NCBI RefSeq assembly: GCF_013387495.1
Contig: NZ_JABZEE010000009.1
Coordinates: 1-55,135, forward strand
Length of the DNA: 55,135 bases
Direction: 5' to 3'
Source of the DNA: Streptomyces sp. PKU-EA00015
GTDB taxonomy: Bacteria > Actinomycetota > Actinomycetes > Streptomycetales > Streptomycetaceae
The notes below the pieces were generated by a model. That model saw nothing but the letters and a program-made list of their open reading frames with translations. It did no database searches and was not told the DNA's origin. Shown here piece by piece: positions 8,161 through 16,009 of this stretch (the first letter of the stretch is position 1; each line of letters starts with the position of its first letter). The position numbers and the translations under genes are program-made.

Positions 8161-8568
8161 CTACGACGACTCCGCCACCCCCGGTGTGTACGTGCCGAAG
8201 CTCCAGATGTTGCCCTCGACGTCCCGGGCCATGTAGTCCCGTGCCCCGTAGTCCTGATCGGTCGGCGGCATGACGATCTCGGCGCCGTGCTCGACCGCCG
8301 TACCGTGATGCGCGTCCACGTCGTCGACATGGACGAACACCCCGGCCGGGCCCGCGCCCTGCATCAGCTTGTCGAACTCGCTCCCGGTGCCCTTGCTGCC
8401 CAGCATCACCATGCCGTTTCCATATGTCAGCTCGGCGTGCAGCACCCCGCCGTCCTCGTCCTCGTACACCGCGTGTTCGGTGAAGCCGAAGGCTTCGGTG
8501 AGCTGTCTGATCGCGGCCTTGGCGTCCTTGTAGACCAGCGTGGGACAGATGCTCGGCGACTGCGTCAT
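8161..8568 (-). CDS. VOC (glyoxalase/bleomycin-resistance fold) protein
   Basis: A 135-residue protein of the vicinal-oxygen-chelate fold with the expected paired beta-alpha-beta-beta-beta units: LVYKDAKAAIRQLTEAFGF in the first half, and VFVHVDDVDAHHGTAVEHGA then RDVEGNIWSFGTY in the second. It belongs to the PhnB-like group with no fixed substrate. Start choice: an in-frame GTG exists at 8577, but GAGGAG abuts it directly, whereas the ATG at 8568 lies 8 bases beyond that Shine-Dalgarno sequence, so 8568 is preferred. Catalytic metal ligands are not obvious, so resistance or isomerase activity should not be assumed. Confidence 0.85.
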   Translation of the reverse strand: MTQSPSICPTLVYKDAKAAIRQLTEAFGFTEHAVYEDEDGGVLHAELTYGNGMVMLGSKGTGSEFDKLMQGAGPAGVFVHVDDVDAHHGTAVEHGAEIVMPPTDQDYGARDYMARDVEGNIWSFGTYTPGVAESS

Positions 8569-8835
8569 CCCGATCACTCCTCACTCGCTCGACGACAGGA
8601 TGGTGATCTGCGTCTCAGTCTGGCACCGCCCACCGACAATCCCGGGCCGCGTCGGCCCCGCACGTCAACACCGCGTGGAAAGGCTCAGCCGAACGTGTCG
8701 CACCGGGCCATCCAGGTCGACCCTGGTACGCCCTTCCGCCGCCACTGCGTCGCGGCCCTCCCGGCACGCCGCGGACCCGCGGGACCGATCGTCCGGGCTG
8801 CGGCCGCAGCCGGAAAAGCACTTGCCATGCCCCGT
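8569..8835. other. Intergenic stretch without a gene
   Basis: About 265 bases between the VOC gene and the leader ORF of the ABC-F gene. No open frame here has a ribosome-binding site or family match. It should hold the VOC promoter (reading left) and the upstream promoter elements of the ABC-F unit (reading right). I see no convincing -35 hexamer. Confidence 0.5.
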
Positions 8836-8841
8836 TAGACT
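8836..8841 (+). promoter_or_regulatory. -10 element for a leaderless leader transcript
   Basis: TAGACT matches the TANNNT -10 consensus and is followed by exactly seven bases before the ATG at 8849. Transcription would start at or next to the A of that ATG, giving a leaderless message. No good -35 is visible. Confidence 0.55.
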
Positions 8842-8848
8842 GAGCCGT

Positions 8849-8872
8849 ATGGCAATTCTCCTTGTGCATTAG
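8849..8872 (+). CDS. Seven-residue leader peptide MAILLVH ahead of ABC-F gene
   Basis: ATG through TAG encodes M-A-I-L-L-V-H. There is no Shine-Dalgarno sequence, but a -10 box sits seven bases upstream, so it would be read from the 5' end of a leaderless mRNA. It contains ATT and CTT, both scarce codons in Streptomyces. The ABC-F start is 64 bases past its stop, with an inverted repeat between. ABC-F genes in actinobacteria are often controlled by ribosome stalling on such short upstream ORFs; that this one works so is inference. Confidence 0.55.
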   Translation: MAILLVH

Positions 8873-8911
8873 ACGGCGTCGAAGCGTCGCTCGCCCGTCC
8901 CTTCCGCCGTC
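8872..8911 (+). repeat. Inverted repeat between leader ORF and ABC-F gene
   Basis: GACGGCG (8872-8878) and CGCCGTC (8905-8911) can pair around a 26-base loop. The left arm starts on the last base of the leader stop codon, so a ribosome halted on the leader would block this stem. It could be part of an attenuator; no T-run follows. Confidence 0.4.
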
Positions 8912-8935
8912 CAACCGCCCTGGAGTATTTCCCCC

Positions 8936-10534
<1,599 letters not shown>

Positions 10535-10540
10535 CGTGCG

Positions 10541-10560
10541 GGGGCGCCTTCGGGCGTCCC
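10541..10560 (+). terminator. Hairpin with TTCG loop after ABC-F gene
   Basis: GGGGCGCC and GGCGTCCC form an 8-base stem (one G-T pair) closed by a TTCG tetraloop, six bases past the ABC-F stop. A compact stable hairpin suited to termination. Confidence 0.7.
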
Positions 10561-10602
10561 TCCGTGCTCGCCGGGCCGCGCGGGTGTCTGCGCGCGCCCG
10601 TT

Positions 10603-10643
10603 GATCCACTCCGTATGGATCATTCGGCCTACGTGTGATCCAT
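10603..10643. repeat. Three interleaved GATCCA/TGGATC arms
   Basis: GATCCA (10603-10608), TGGATC (10616-10621) and GATCCA (10637-10642). The middle arm can pair with either neighbour; with the right one the match is 7 bases (ATGGATC/GATCCAT). This allows two exclusive hairpins or two overlapping protein sites. It lies in the 392-base gap between the ABC-F and HTH genes. Confidence 0.6.
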
Positions 10644-10781
10644 CATCTGCGTGAGGGCGTCTCGTACCGCGGCGTGGCGGCTCGCCGCCCGCCCCAGCCC
10701 GCCCCCCGGCCTGCCTGCACCCCTCCCCGCCCCGCTGACCAGGCATTTCCGCGGACGGCCAGGCGATACGTTCCCTCTCGT

Positions 10782-10808
10782 ATGACCGGAGGGATTGATT
10801 CCGGTCAT
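10782..10808. repeat. Perfect 9-bp inverted repeat upstream of HTH gene
   Basis: ATGACCGGA (10782-10790) and TCCGGTCAT (10800-10808) flank GGGATTGAT. A smaller dyad, ATACG (10766-10770) with CGTAT (10779-10783), overlaps its left end. Together they make a dyad-rich segment 118 bases ahead of the HTH gene, a candidate operator or 5'-UTR structure. Nothing else gene-like is seen in 10561-10926. Confidence 0.6.
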
Positions 10809-10926
10809 GGCGGCCGCATATCGCATGGCCAAGCGTTCCGGACTGACCTTGTCGAATGGGTGGCCAGGACGCCCGCGAGGGGTGATCATGAGAAGTCCAG
10901 AGCGCACTTCCCATGAGGAGGCACGG

Positions 10927-11148
10927 GTGGCCGAGACTCTGAAGAAGGGCAGCCGGGTGACCGGCGCCGCGCGCGACAAGCTCGCGGCAGACCTGAAGAA
11001 GAAGTACGACTCCGGTGCGAGCATCCGGGCGCTGGCCGAAGAGACCGGCCGCTCCTACGGATTCGTCCATCGGATGCTCAGTGAGTCCGGAGTCGTTTTG
11101 CGTGGACGCGGCGGAGCGACGAGGGGCAAGAAGGCCGCCTCGGCCTGA
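10927..11148 (+). CDS. Small helix-turn-helix protein, 73 residues
   Basis: A basic 73-residue protein consisting of a single HTH. After a Lys-rich N-terminus (ETLKKGSRVTGAARDKLAADL) come KKYDSGASIRALAEETGRS and then YGFVHRMLSESGV as recognition helix. The C-terminal tail RGRGGATRGKKAASA is Gly/Arg/Lys-rich and probably contacts DNA non-specifically. GTG start chosen because GAGGAGG lies six bases upstream; the longer frame would put this Shine-Dalgarno sequence inside the gene. From memory it is a widely conserved Streptomyces protein of unknown role. The dyads upstream could be autoregulatory sites (inference). Confidence 0.85.
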   Translation: MAETLKKGSRVTGAARDKLAADLKKKYDSGASIRALAEETGRSYGFVHRMLSESGVVLRGRGGATRGKKAASA

Positions 11149-11283
11149 CACAGCCCGTCGTAAGGACTCCTTCGGCCCATCGGTTCCGCGGTGGCCACCC
11201 GGGCGGTCGTCCGACCGGTCCGGGTGGTTACTGTGCAGTCGCTTATCTTCGTAGGCACCACTGCACCGAACCGGAGGCGTCCC

Positions 11284-12075
11284 ATGACTTCGCTCGACCC
11301 TGTGCTCGACAAGGACGGTGTGCGACTCACCGTCGACGGCGCCGTTGCCACGGTGACCCTGACCAAGCCGGACAAGCGCAACGCCCAGGACTTCGCGCTG
11401 TGGCGGGCATTGACGCAGGCCGGCCGGTCACTCCCGGGTGACGTGCGTGTCGTGGTGCTGCGGGGTGAGGGCAAGTCCTTCTCCGCGGGGCTCGACCGGC
11501 AGGCCTTCACCCCTGAGGGCTTCGAGGGCGAGCCGTCGTTCATCGACCTCGCACGCAGCAACGACGCAGAGGTCGACGCGGCCATCGACGCGTTCCAGGA
11601 AGCGTTCACCTGGTGGCGGCGCAGTGACATCGTCACCATCGCGGCCGTCCAGGGCCATGCGATCGGCGCGGGTTTCCAGCTCGCCCTCGCCTGTGACCTG
11701 CGGGTGGTGGCCGAGGACGTCCAGTTCGCCATGCGGGAGACCAGCCTCGGACTCGTCCCGGACCTCACCGGCACGCATCCCCTCGTGTCGCTCGTCGGCT
11801 ACGCCCGCGCGCTCGAGATCTGCGCGACCGGCCGGTTCGTCCACGCGGAGGAGGCCGAGCGCACCGGCCTGGCCAACCTCGTCGTGCCCGGCGCCGAACT
11901 GGACGCCGCCGTACGGGACCTCGCCGCCGCACTCGTGGCCGCGCCCCGCGACGCAGTGATCGAGACCAAGGCCCTGCTCCAGGGCGCCTCGGGCCGCTCC
12001 TTCGAGGAGCAGCGCGCGGCCGAGCGCGCCGCCCAGGCCCGCAGGCTCCGGGACCTCGCCGGTCTCGGCGACTGA
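11284..12075 (+). CDS. Enoyl-CoA hydratase/isomerase family protein
   Basis: Crotonase-fold enzyme, 263 residues, acting on an acyl-CoA, probably in fatty-acid or amino-acid catabolism. Visible: KPDKRNAQ near the N-terminus, oxyanion-hole segments GKSFSAGLDRQAF and GHAIGAGFQLALACDLRVV, and the substrate-side MRETSLGLVPD. The position usually holding the first catalytic Glu is not clearly conserved, so hydratase activity is not certain; isomerase or another crotonase reaction is possible. ATG at 11284 has GGAGG seven bases upstream; the frame is open further but lacks such a site. Monocistronic, ending in a very long inverted repeat. Confidence 0.9.
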   Translation: MTSLDPVLDKDGVRLTVDGAVATVTLTKPDKRNAQDFALWRALTQAGRSLPGDVRVVVLRGEGKSFSAGLDRQAFTPEGFEGEPSFIDLARSNDAEVDAAIDAFQEAFTWWRRSDIVTIAAVQGHAIGAGFQLALACDLRVVAEDVQFAMRETSLGLVPDLTGTHPLVSLVGYARALEICATGRFVHAEEAERTGLANLVVPGAELDAAVRDLAAALVAAPRDAVIETKALLQGASGRSFEEQRAAERAAQARRLRDLAGLGD

Positions 12076-12090
12076 CCGGGCACCACACGC

Positions 12091-12140
12091 GTACGCCGCA
12101 CACCGGCCGAGCCCTCGGGAACGGCCGGTGTGCGGCGTAC
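12091..12140. terminator. Perfect 19-bp inverted repeat between convergent genes
   Basis: GTACGCCGCACACCGGCCG (12091-12109) is exactly repeated in reverse complement at 12122-12140 around a 12-base loop. It sits between the enoyl-CoA hydratase gene and the convergent hypothetical gene and should terminate both. The stem is long enough to be conspicuous even in this genome. Confidence 0.85.
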
Positions 12141-12153
12141 TGCCCACGGGGCG

Positions 12154-12822
12154 TCAGGCGACCGACGAGATCAGGACCGCGACCGGGCGGCCGTCCGCGA
12201 GCGCGGCGGACACCGCCGCACGCACCGCACGGCCCACGTCCAGCGCTCGGAACCCCTCGGCCGTGGCGACTTCGACCTGTACCCGGTCCGCGGCCGTGTG
12301 CACGGCGCCGCCGCCCAGTTCCGCCGTCAGGCACGCCACGCCCGCCGTCGCCGCCGCGGCCTCACCCGCCGCGTCCGAGGGCGTCACGGGCGAGGGGACA
12401 TGGGCCGGAGCCGATGGCAGGGGACTGTCCGGCAGCGCCGCCACACGCAGATCCACCTCGGTGACCACCAGGCCCAGCCGGTCCGCCGCCGCCCTGGCCA
12501 GCGCCGACCGCAGGGCCGCCGTCACCGCCGGCAGCGGCTCCCCGCTCCACACCGCGACCTCCGCCGCGAGCCGGTGGGCCCCCGGCGGGAGAGCGCTCGG
12601 CGGAGGGGGCACCGCGGGCTCGCCTGCCGCTGCGGGGTCCACGAGCCTCACGTCGAGCCGCGTCACCGCCGCCCCCCGTACCGCCTTCGCGGCGGCCTCG
12701 ACGAGCACCGACGCGGCCGCGCGTTCAGCGAGCCAGGTGCCGTCCTCGGGCCCTCCGAGCGCCACCAGCCTGCCGAGGCCCAGCACCTGTCGCATCCGCC
12801 GCATCGCTTCCGCAGTCGTCAT
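12154..12822 (-). CDS. Hypothetical protein next to Asp23 cluster
   Basis: About 222 residues, Ala/Val-rich, no membrane span. Two similar halves are visible, each with a VEVA/LDVRLV-type strand followed by an Ala-rich helix (AVRAAVSAALADG, VTAALRSALARAA), separated by a Pro-rich linker. This recalls the strand-helix layout of Asp23 domains, so it may be a divergent Asp23-like partner (inference). It reads away from the Asp23 operon. The start is uncertain: the ATG at 12822 has GGAGG only one base upstream, and the frame stays open to a GTG at 12867 without a Shine-Dalgarno sequence. Confidence 0.72.
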   Translation of the reverse strand: MTTAEAMRRMRQVLGLGRLVALGGPEDGTWLAERAAASVLVEAAAKAVRGAAVTRLDVRLVDPAAAGEPAVPPPPSALPPGAHRLAAEVAVWSGEPLPAVTAALRSALARAAADRLGLVVTEVDLRVAALPDSPLPSAPAHVPSPVTPSDAAGEAAAATAGVACLTAELGGGAVHTAADRVQVEVATAEGFRALDVGRAVRAAVSAALADGRPVAVLISSVA

Positions 12823-12912
12823 TCCTCCAGCCTGCCGCATCCACGGCGCGAGATGGGGAAACCGCACTTAATGTGGGCAAAGGGAGGTCACCACCACCCG
12901 AAAGGAACCACG

Positions 12913-13410
12913 ATGACCGAGACAGGTGAGCGCAACCGGCCCCAGAGCACGGGGAACGAAACGGCCGGCGGCGGCGAGCCGTCGTCCCGCAGGACCTCCA
13001 TCGGCAAGCGTGTCGACCCCGGTGTCCGCGGGCGCACCACGATCGCCGACGGTGTCGTGGAGAAGATCGCCGGACTCGCCGCGCGGGACGTCGTCGGCGT
13101 CCACACGATGGGCAGCGGCATCTCCCGCACGTTCGGCGCCGTACGCGACCGGGTCCCCGGCGGCGGCAGCAGGTCCAACGTGACGCGAGGCGTCAAGGCC
13201 GAGGTCGGCGAGGTGCAGACGGCGCTGGACCTGGAGATCGTCGTCGACTACGGCGTCGCCATCGCCGATGTCGCGCGCGACGTCCGGGAGAACGTGGTCG
13301 CCGCTGTCGAGCGGATGACCGGTCTGGAGGTGGTCGAGGTCAACATCGCCGTGAGCGACGTCAAGCTGCCCGATGAGGAAGAGGACGAGCCGGAGCAGCG
13401 TCTCCAGTAG
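12913..13410 (+). CDS. Asp23/Gls24 family envelope-stress protein (first copy)
   Basis: A 165-residue protein: a polar N-terminal 40 residues, then a full Asp23 domain with TTIADGVVEKIAGLAARDVVG, GVKAEVGEVQTALDLEIVV, YGVAIADVARDVRENVVAAV and GLEVVEVNIAVSDVKL. The C-terminus is acidic (DEEEDEPEQ). In Gram-positives such proteins are held at the membrane by AmaP, which is encoded at the end of this operon. ATG at 12913 has AAAGGA just upstream; an in-frame ATG at 12871 would add a His-rich start but has no Shine-Dalgarno sequence. First gene of the cluster. Confidence 0.92.
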   Translation: MTETGERNRPQSTGNETAGGGEPSSRRTSIGKRVDPGVRGRTTIADGVVEKIAGLAARDVVGVHTMGSGISRTFGAVRDRVPGGGSRSNVTRGVKAEVGEVQTALDLEIVVDYGVAIADVARDVRENVVAAVERMTGLEVVEVNIAVSDVKLPDEEEDEPEQRLQ

Positions 13411-13421
13411 AGGAGCTCAGA

Positions 13422-13613
13422 ATGAGCATGGCCGTGGTCGGCATGGTGGCCGGCATGGCGCTCGGATTCGCCGGGTACTTCGGTGGATTCGGGGCGTTCG
13501 TGCTGGTCGCCGCATTGGGAGCGGTCGGTTTTGTGGTGGGCAGGCTGCTCGAGGGAGATCTGGAGGTCGGCGACTTCTTCCGGGGTCGCGATCGTGGCGT
13601 AGGGCCTCGGTGA
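13422..13613 (+). CDS. Small membrane protein, DUF2273-like
   Basis: 63 residues with two close hydrophobic segments (about 3-20 and 24-42) followed by a charged tail (LEGDLEVGDFFRGRDRG). This is the size and layout of the DUF2273 proteins that accompany Asp23 genes. ATG at 13422 lies 11 bases after the first asp23 stop, with GAGGAG upstream. It probably helps anchor the Asp23 proteins at the membrane (inference). Confidence 0.85.
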   Translation: MSMAVVGMVAGMALGFAGYFGGFGAFVLVAALGAVGFVVGRLLEGDLEVGDFFRGRDRGVGPR

Positions 13614-13619
13614 CGCGCC

Positions 13620-13952
13620 GTGGCGGCCGATCGTGTTGCCCCCGCCGAACGCGGGGCGACGACCATCGCCGACCGCGTCGTGGCGAAGATCGCCGCGAAG
13701 GCGGCACGGGAGGCGCTCGAGCGCCTGCCCGAGGGCGTCTCGCCGCCGCACGCGATGGTCGTCGTCCACCACGACACGGCCCGGGTCCGTATCAGCCTCG
13801 AACTCGACTATCCAGGTGACATCGGCCGCCAGTGCGGCGCGGTGCGTCGTCAAGTGGCCCACAGGGTAAGGACGTTGGCAGGGATGGAGGTGCCCGAGGT
13901 GGCGGTGCAGGTCGAGCGCCTGCACTCCTCGGCGCAGGGGAGGATTCGATGA
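13620..13952 (+). CDS. Asp23/Gls24 family protein (second copy)
   Basis: A compact 110-residue Asp23 domain without the long N-terminal and acidic C-terminal tails of the first copy. ATTIADRVVAKIAAKAA matches TTIADGVVEKIAGLAA of copy one, and the following strand and helix are RVRISLELDYPGDIG and GAVRRQVAHRVRTL. GTG start six bases after the preceding stop with little Shine-Dalgarno signal, suggesting translational coupling. The stop overlaps the next start (ATGA). Divergence between copies suggests different partners. Confidence 0.85.
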   Translation: MAADRVAPAERGATTIADRVVAKIAAKAAREALERLPEGVSPPHAMVVVHHDTARVRISLELDYPGDIGRQCGAVRRQVAHRVRTLAGMEVPEVAVQVERLHSSAQGRIR

Positions 13953-14599
13953 CCGAGCCCGAACAGACCCACCGGCCCGTCCGCGAACTGGACCAGTCCG
14001 TCTCCGCCGCGGCCTACGACCCCGCGCCGGTCCCCGCGGAAACGGAGCACGGCAGGGCGGGGCGCTTCTGGTCGGCGCGCCGCGTCCCCGCCGCGCTGCT
14101 CGCCCTGGTGGTCCTCGCGGGATCGGGGCTGATGCTCTACGACGTCGCCGCGGTACGGGCCGACCGGCCCGCCATGTACTGGCGGCGAGCCCTGGCCGAC
14201 CACCTCGACCGATGGCGTCTCGAGGACGTGGCGGTCCTCGCGGTCGCCGGAGCGGTGGTGCTCGTCGGCGTCTGGCTGATCGTTCTCGCGGTGACGCCGG
14301 GGCTGCGCAGGGTGCTGCCCATGCAGCGGGACCGCGCGCACGTACGGGCCGGGCTGGACCGGCAGGCGGCGGCGCTCGTGCTGCGCGACCGCGCGATGGA
14401 GGTGTCCGGAGTGCAGTCCGTACGCGTACGGATGCGACGCACCAAGGCCAAGGTGCGTGCCCGCTCCCACTTCCGCGAACTCGACGACGTACGCGCCGAT
14501 CTGGACACCGCGCTCGGAATCGGCATCAAGGAACTGGGCCTGGCCAGACCCCCGGCCCTGGCCGTCCACGTCGGCCGGCCTCCGGCCGGGAAGCGCTGA
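13949..14599 (+). CDS. DUF6286-like membrane protein of the Asp23 cluster
   Basis: 216 residues. A polar cytoplasmic N-terminus (about 45 residues) is followed by two membrane spans (about 53-72 and 92-116). A basic cytoplasmic C-terminal domain contains VSGVQSVRVRMRRTKAKVRARSH, a strand pattern like that of AmaP and Asp23 domains. The start overlaps the upstream stop by four bases. Genes of this type regularly lie between asp23 and amaP in Streptomyces; I assign the DUF from memory. It probably forms part of the membrane assembly that holds the Asp23 proteins. Confidence 0.85.
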   Translation: MTEPEQTHRPVRELDQSVSAAAYDPAPVPAETEHGRAGRFWSARRVPAALLALVVLAGSGLMLYDVAAVRADRPAMYWRRALADHLDRWRLEDVAVLAVAGAVVLVGVWLIVLAVTPGLRRVLPMQRDRAHVRAGLDRQAAALVLRDRAMEVSGVQSVRVRMRRTKAKVRARSHFRELDDVRADLDTALGIGIKELGLARPPALAVHVGRPPAGKR

Positions 14600-14616
14600 G
14601 GGCAAGGGTGAGACGG

Positions 14617-15198
14617 ATGCTCGGAACGGTCAACCGGAGCCTGCTCGGACTCGCCGGGCTGGTGCTGGTGTGCACGGGCGGCGCCGTACTGGCGGCCGGG
14701 GCCGGGCTGTCCGTGCCCTCGTGGTGGCCCTGGAGCGGACAGCACGACGTGCTGCTCAGCGATGCCGACCGGACGAGGTGGCGGGACGAGGGCTGGTGGT
14801 GGCCGGTCGTCATCGCCGTCCTTGCCCTGCTGGTGCTGCTCGCCCTGTGGTGGCTTCTCGCACAGCTGCGCCGCGCCCGCCTCGCCGAGGTCCTCGTGGA
14901 CACCGGCGACGGAGAGGGCGCGCTGCTGCGCGGCCGGGCGCTGGAGAACGTGATGACGGGGGAGGCGGAGTCGCTGGAGGGCGTCTCCCACGCACGGGTC
15001 ATGCTGACGGGCCGCGGCCGGAGCGCTCCCCAGGCGCGGGTCCTGCTGCAGCTGGAGCCCCATGCGGCTCCGGCCGAGACGGTGTCCCGGCTGGCCGACG
15101 AGGCGGTGGCGCATGCGCGGGAGTCGGCGGGACTGTCGTCGCTGCCGACCGAGGCGAGGCTGCGGGTGTCGAAGCACAGGGCGCAGCGCGTGACATGA
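14617..15198 (+). CDS. amaP: Alkaline-shock membrane anchor AmaP
   Basis: 193 residues, starting TVNRSLLGLAGLVLV, the typical AmaP opening. Two hydrophobic segments (about residues 8-30 and 62-86) precede a cytoplasmic domain with GVSHARVMLTGRGRSAPQARV and PAETVSRLADEAVAHARES. AmaP fixes Asp23 at the membrane in staphylococci. ATG at 14617 has AAGGG eight bases upstream; a GTG at 14608 in frame is the alternative start. Last gene of the operon, followed by a hairpin. Confidence 0.88.
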   Translation: MLGTVNRSLLGLAGLVLVCTGGAVLAAGAGLSVPSWWPWSGQHDVLLSDADRTRWRDEGWWWPVVIAVLALLVLLALWWLLAQLRRARLAEVLVDTGDGEGALLRGRALENVMTGEAESLEGVSHARVMLTGRGRSAPQARVLLQLEPHAAPAETVSRLADEAVAHARESAGLSSLPTEARLRVSKHRAQRVT

Positions 15199-15201
15199 GG
15201 G

Positions 15202-15226
15202 GGTGCGGAGGCTTCGCCCCCGCACC
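15202..15226. terminator. Hairpin between amaP and SDR gene
   Basis: GGTGCGG (15202-15208) and CCGCACC (15220-15226) pair around an 11-base loop, four bases after the amaP stop and ahead of the convergent SDR stop. A modest bidirectional terminator. Confidence 0.6.
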
Positions 15227-15248
15227 TCGCGTCCCCTTCGGGAGATCG

Positions 15249-16004
15249 TCAGAACCCGTGCCGCGCCCCGCCGTCCACCGGGAGCATCACGCCCGTCAGG
15301 TACGACGCCGCCGGCGACAGCAGGAACGCCGCGACGGCGCCGAACTCCGCCGGCGTACCGTAGCGGCGCAGCGGAATCCGCGACTCGTTGCCCGCGCGCG
15401 CAGCCTCCGCGTCGCCCGACAGCGCGTCGAGCTCCCGCACCCTGTCCGTGTCGATGCGTGACGGGAGCAGACCGATCACGCGGATGCCGCGCGGGCCCAG
15501 TTCGTCGGCGAGGGACTTGGCGAAGCCCGCGAGACCCGGCCGCAGGCCGTTGGAGATCGTCAGGCCGGGGATCGGTTCGTGGACCGACCCGGAGAGGACG
15601 AAACCGATCACGCCGCCCTCGTTCAGTTCCGCCGCCGCGGTCCGCGCCAGCCGCACCGCGCCCAGGAAGACCGAGTCGAACGCCGACTGCCACTGCTCGT
15701 CCGTGTTGTCCGCGACGAAGCCCGGCGCCGGGCCGCCCACGCTGATGAGAATGCCGTCGAAGCGGCCGAAGTGCGCCCGCGCCGCCGCTATCAGGCGCTC
15801 CGCGCCCGCCGGGTCGGCGTTGTCCGCCGCCAGGCCCACCGCGGTCGGACCCAGTTCGGCAGCCGCTTCCTTGACCGTCTTCTCGTCCCGGCCGGTGATG
15901 ACGACCTTCGCGCCGTCGGCCACCAGGGCCCGCGCGGAGGCGTTGCCCAGCCCCCGGGAGGCGCCGGTGACGATGTAGACGCGGTCCTTCAGTCCAAGAT
16001 CCAT
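15249..16004 (-). CDS. SDR-family oxidoreductase lacking the usual Tyr-x3-Lys
   Basis: A 251-residue Rossmann protein with VTGASRGLG at the N-terminus and a normal C-terminus (YLTGVMLPVDGG). Where classical SDRs have Y-x-x-x-K, this one reads SNGLRPGLAGFAKSLADEL, so the catalytic Tyr is Ser and the Lys is Arg. This matches a FabG-like SDR subgroup I know with SNxxRxG at this place. It may bind NAD(P) without classical chemistry or use another acid. ATG at 16004, only five bases after the GH15 stop, so it is co-transcribed with that gene. Confidence 0.88.
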   Translation of the reverse strand: MDLGLKDRVYIVTGASRGLGNASARALVADGAKVVITGRDEKTVKEAAAELGPTAVGLAADNADPAGAERLIAAARAHFGRFDGILISVGGPAPGFVADNTDEQWQSAFDSVFLGAVRLARTAAAELNEGGVIGFVLSGSVHEPIPGLTISNGLRPGLAGFAKSLADELGPRGIRVIGLLPSRIDTDRVRELDALSGDAEAARAGNESRIPLRRYGTPAEFGAVAAFLLSPAASYLTGVMLPVDGGARHGF

Positions 16005-16009
16005 GGGTC

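Noticed and set aside
12871..12912. Longer start for the first Asp23 protein (adds a His-rich N-terminus)
   Set aside because: In frame, but the ATG at 12871 has no Shine-Dalgarno sequence, whereas AAAGGA precedes the ATG at 12913.
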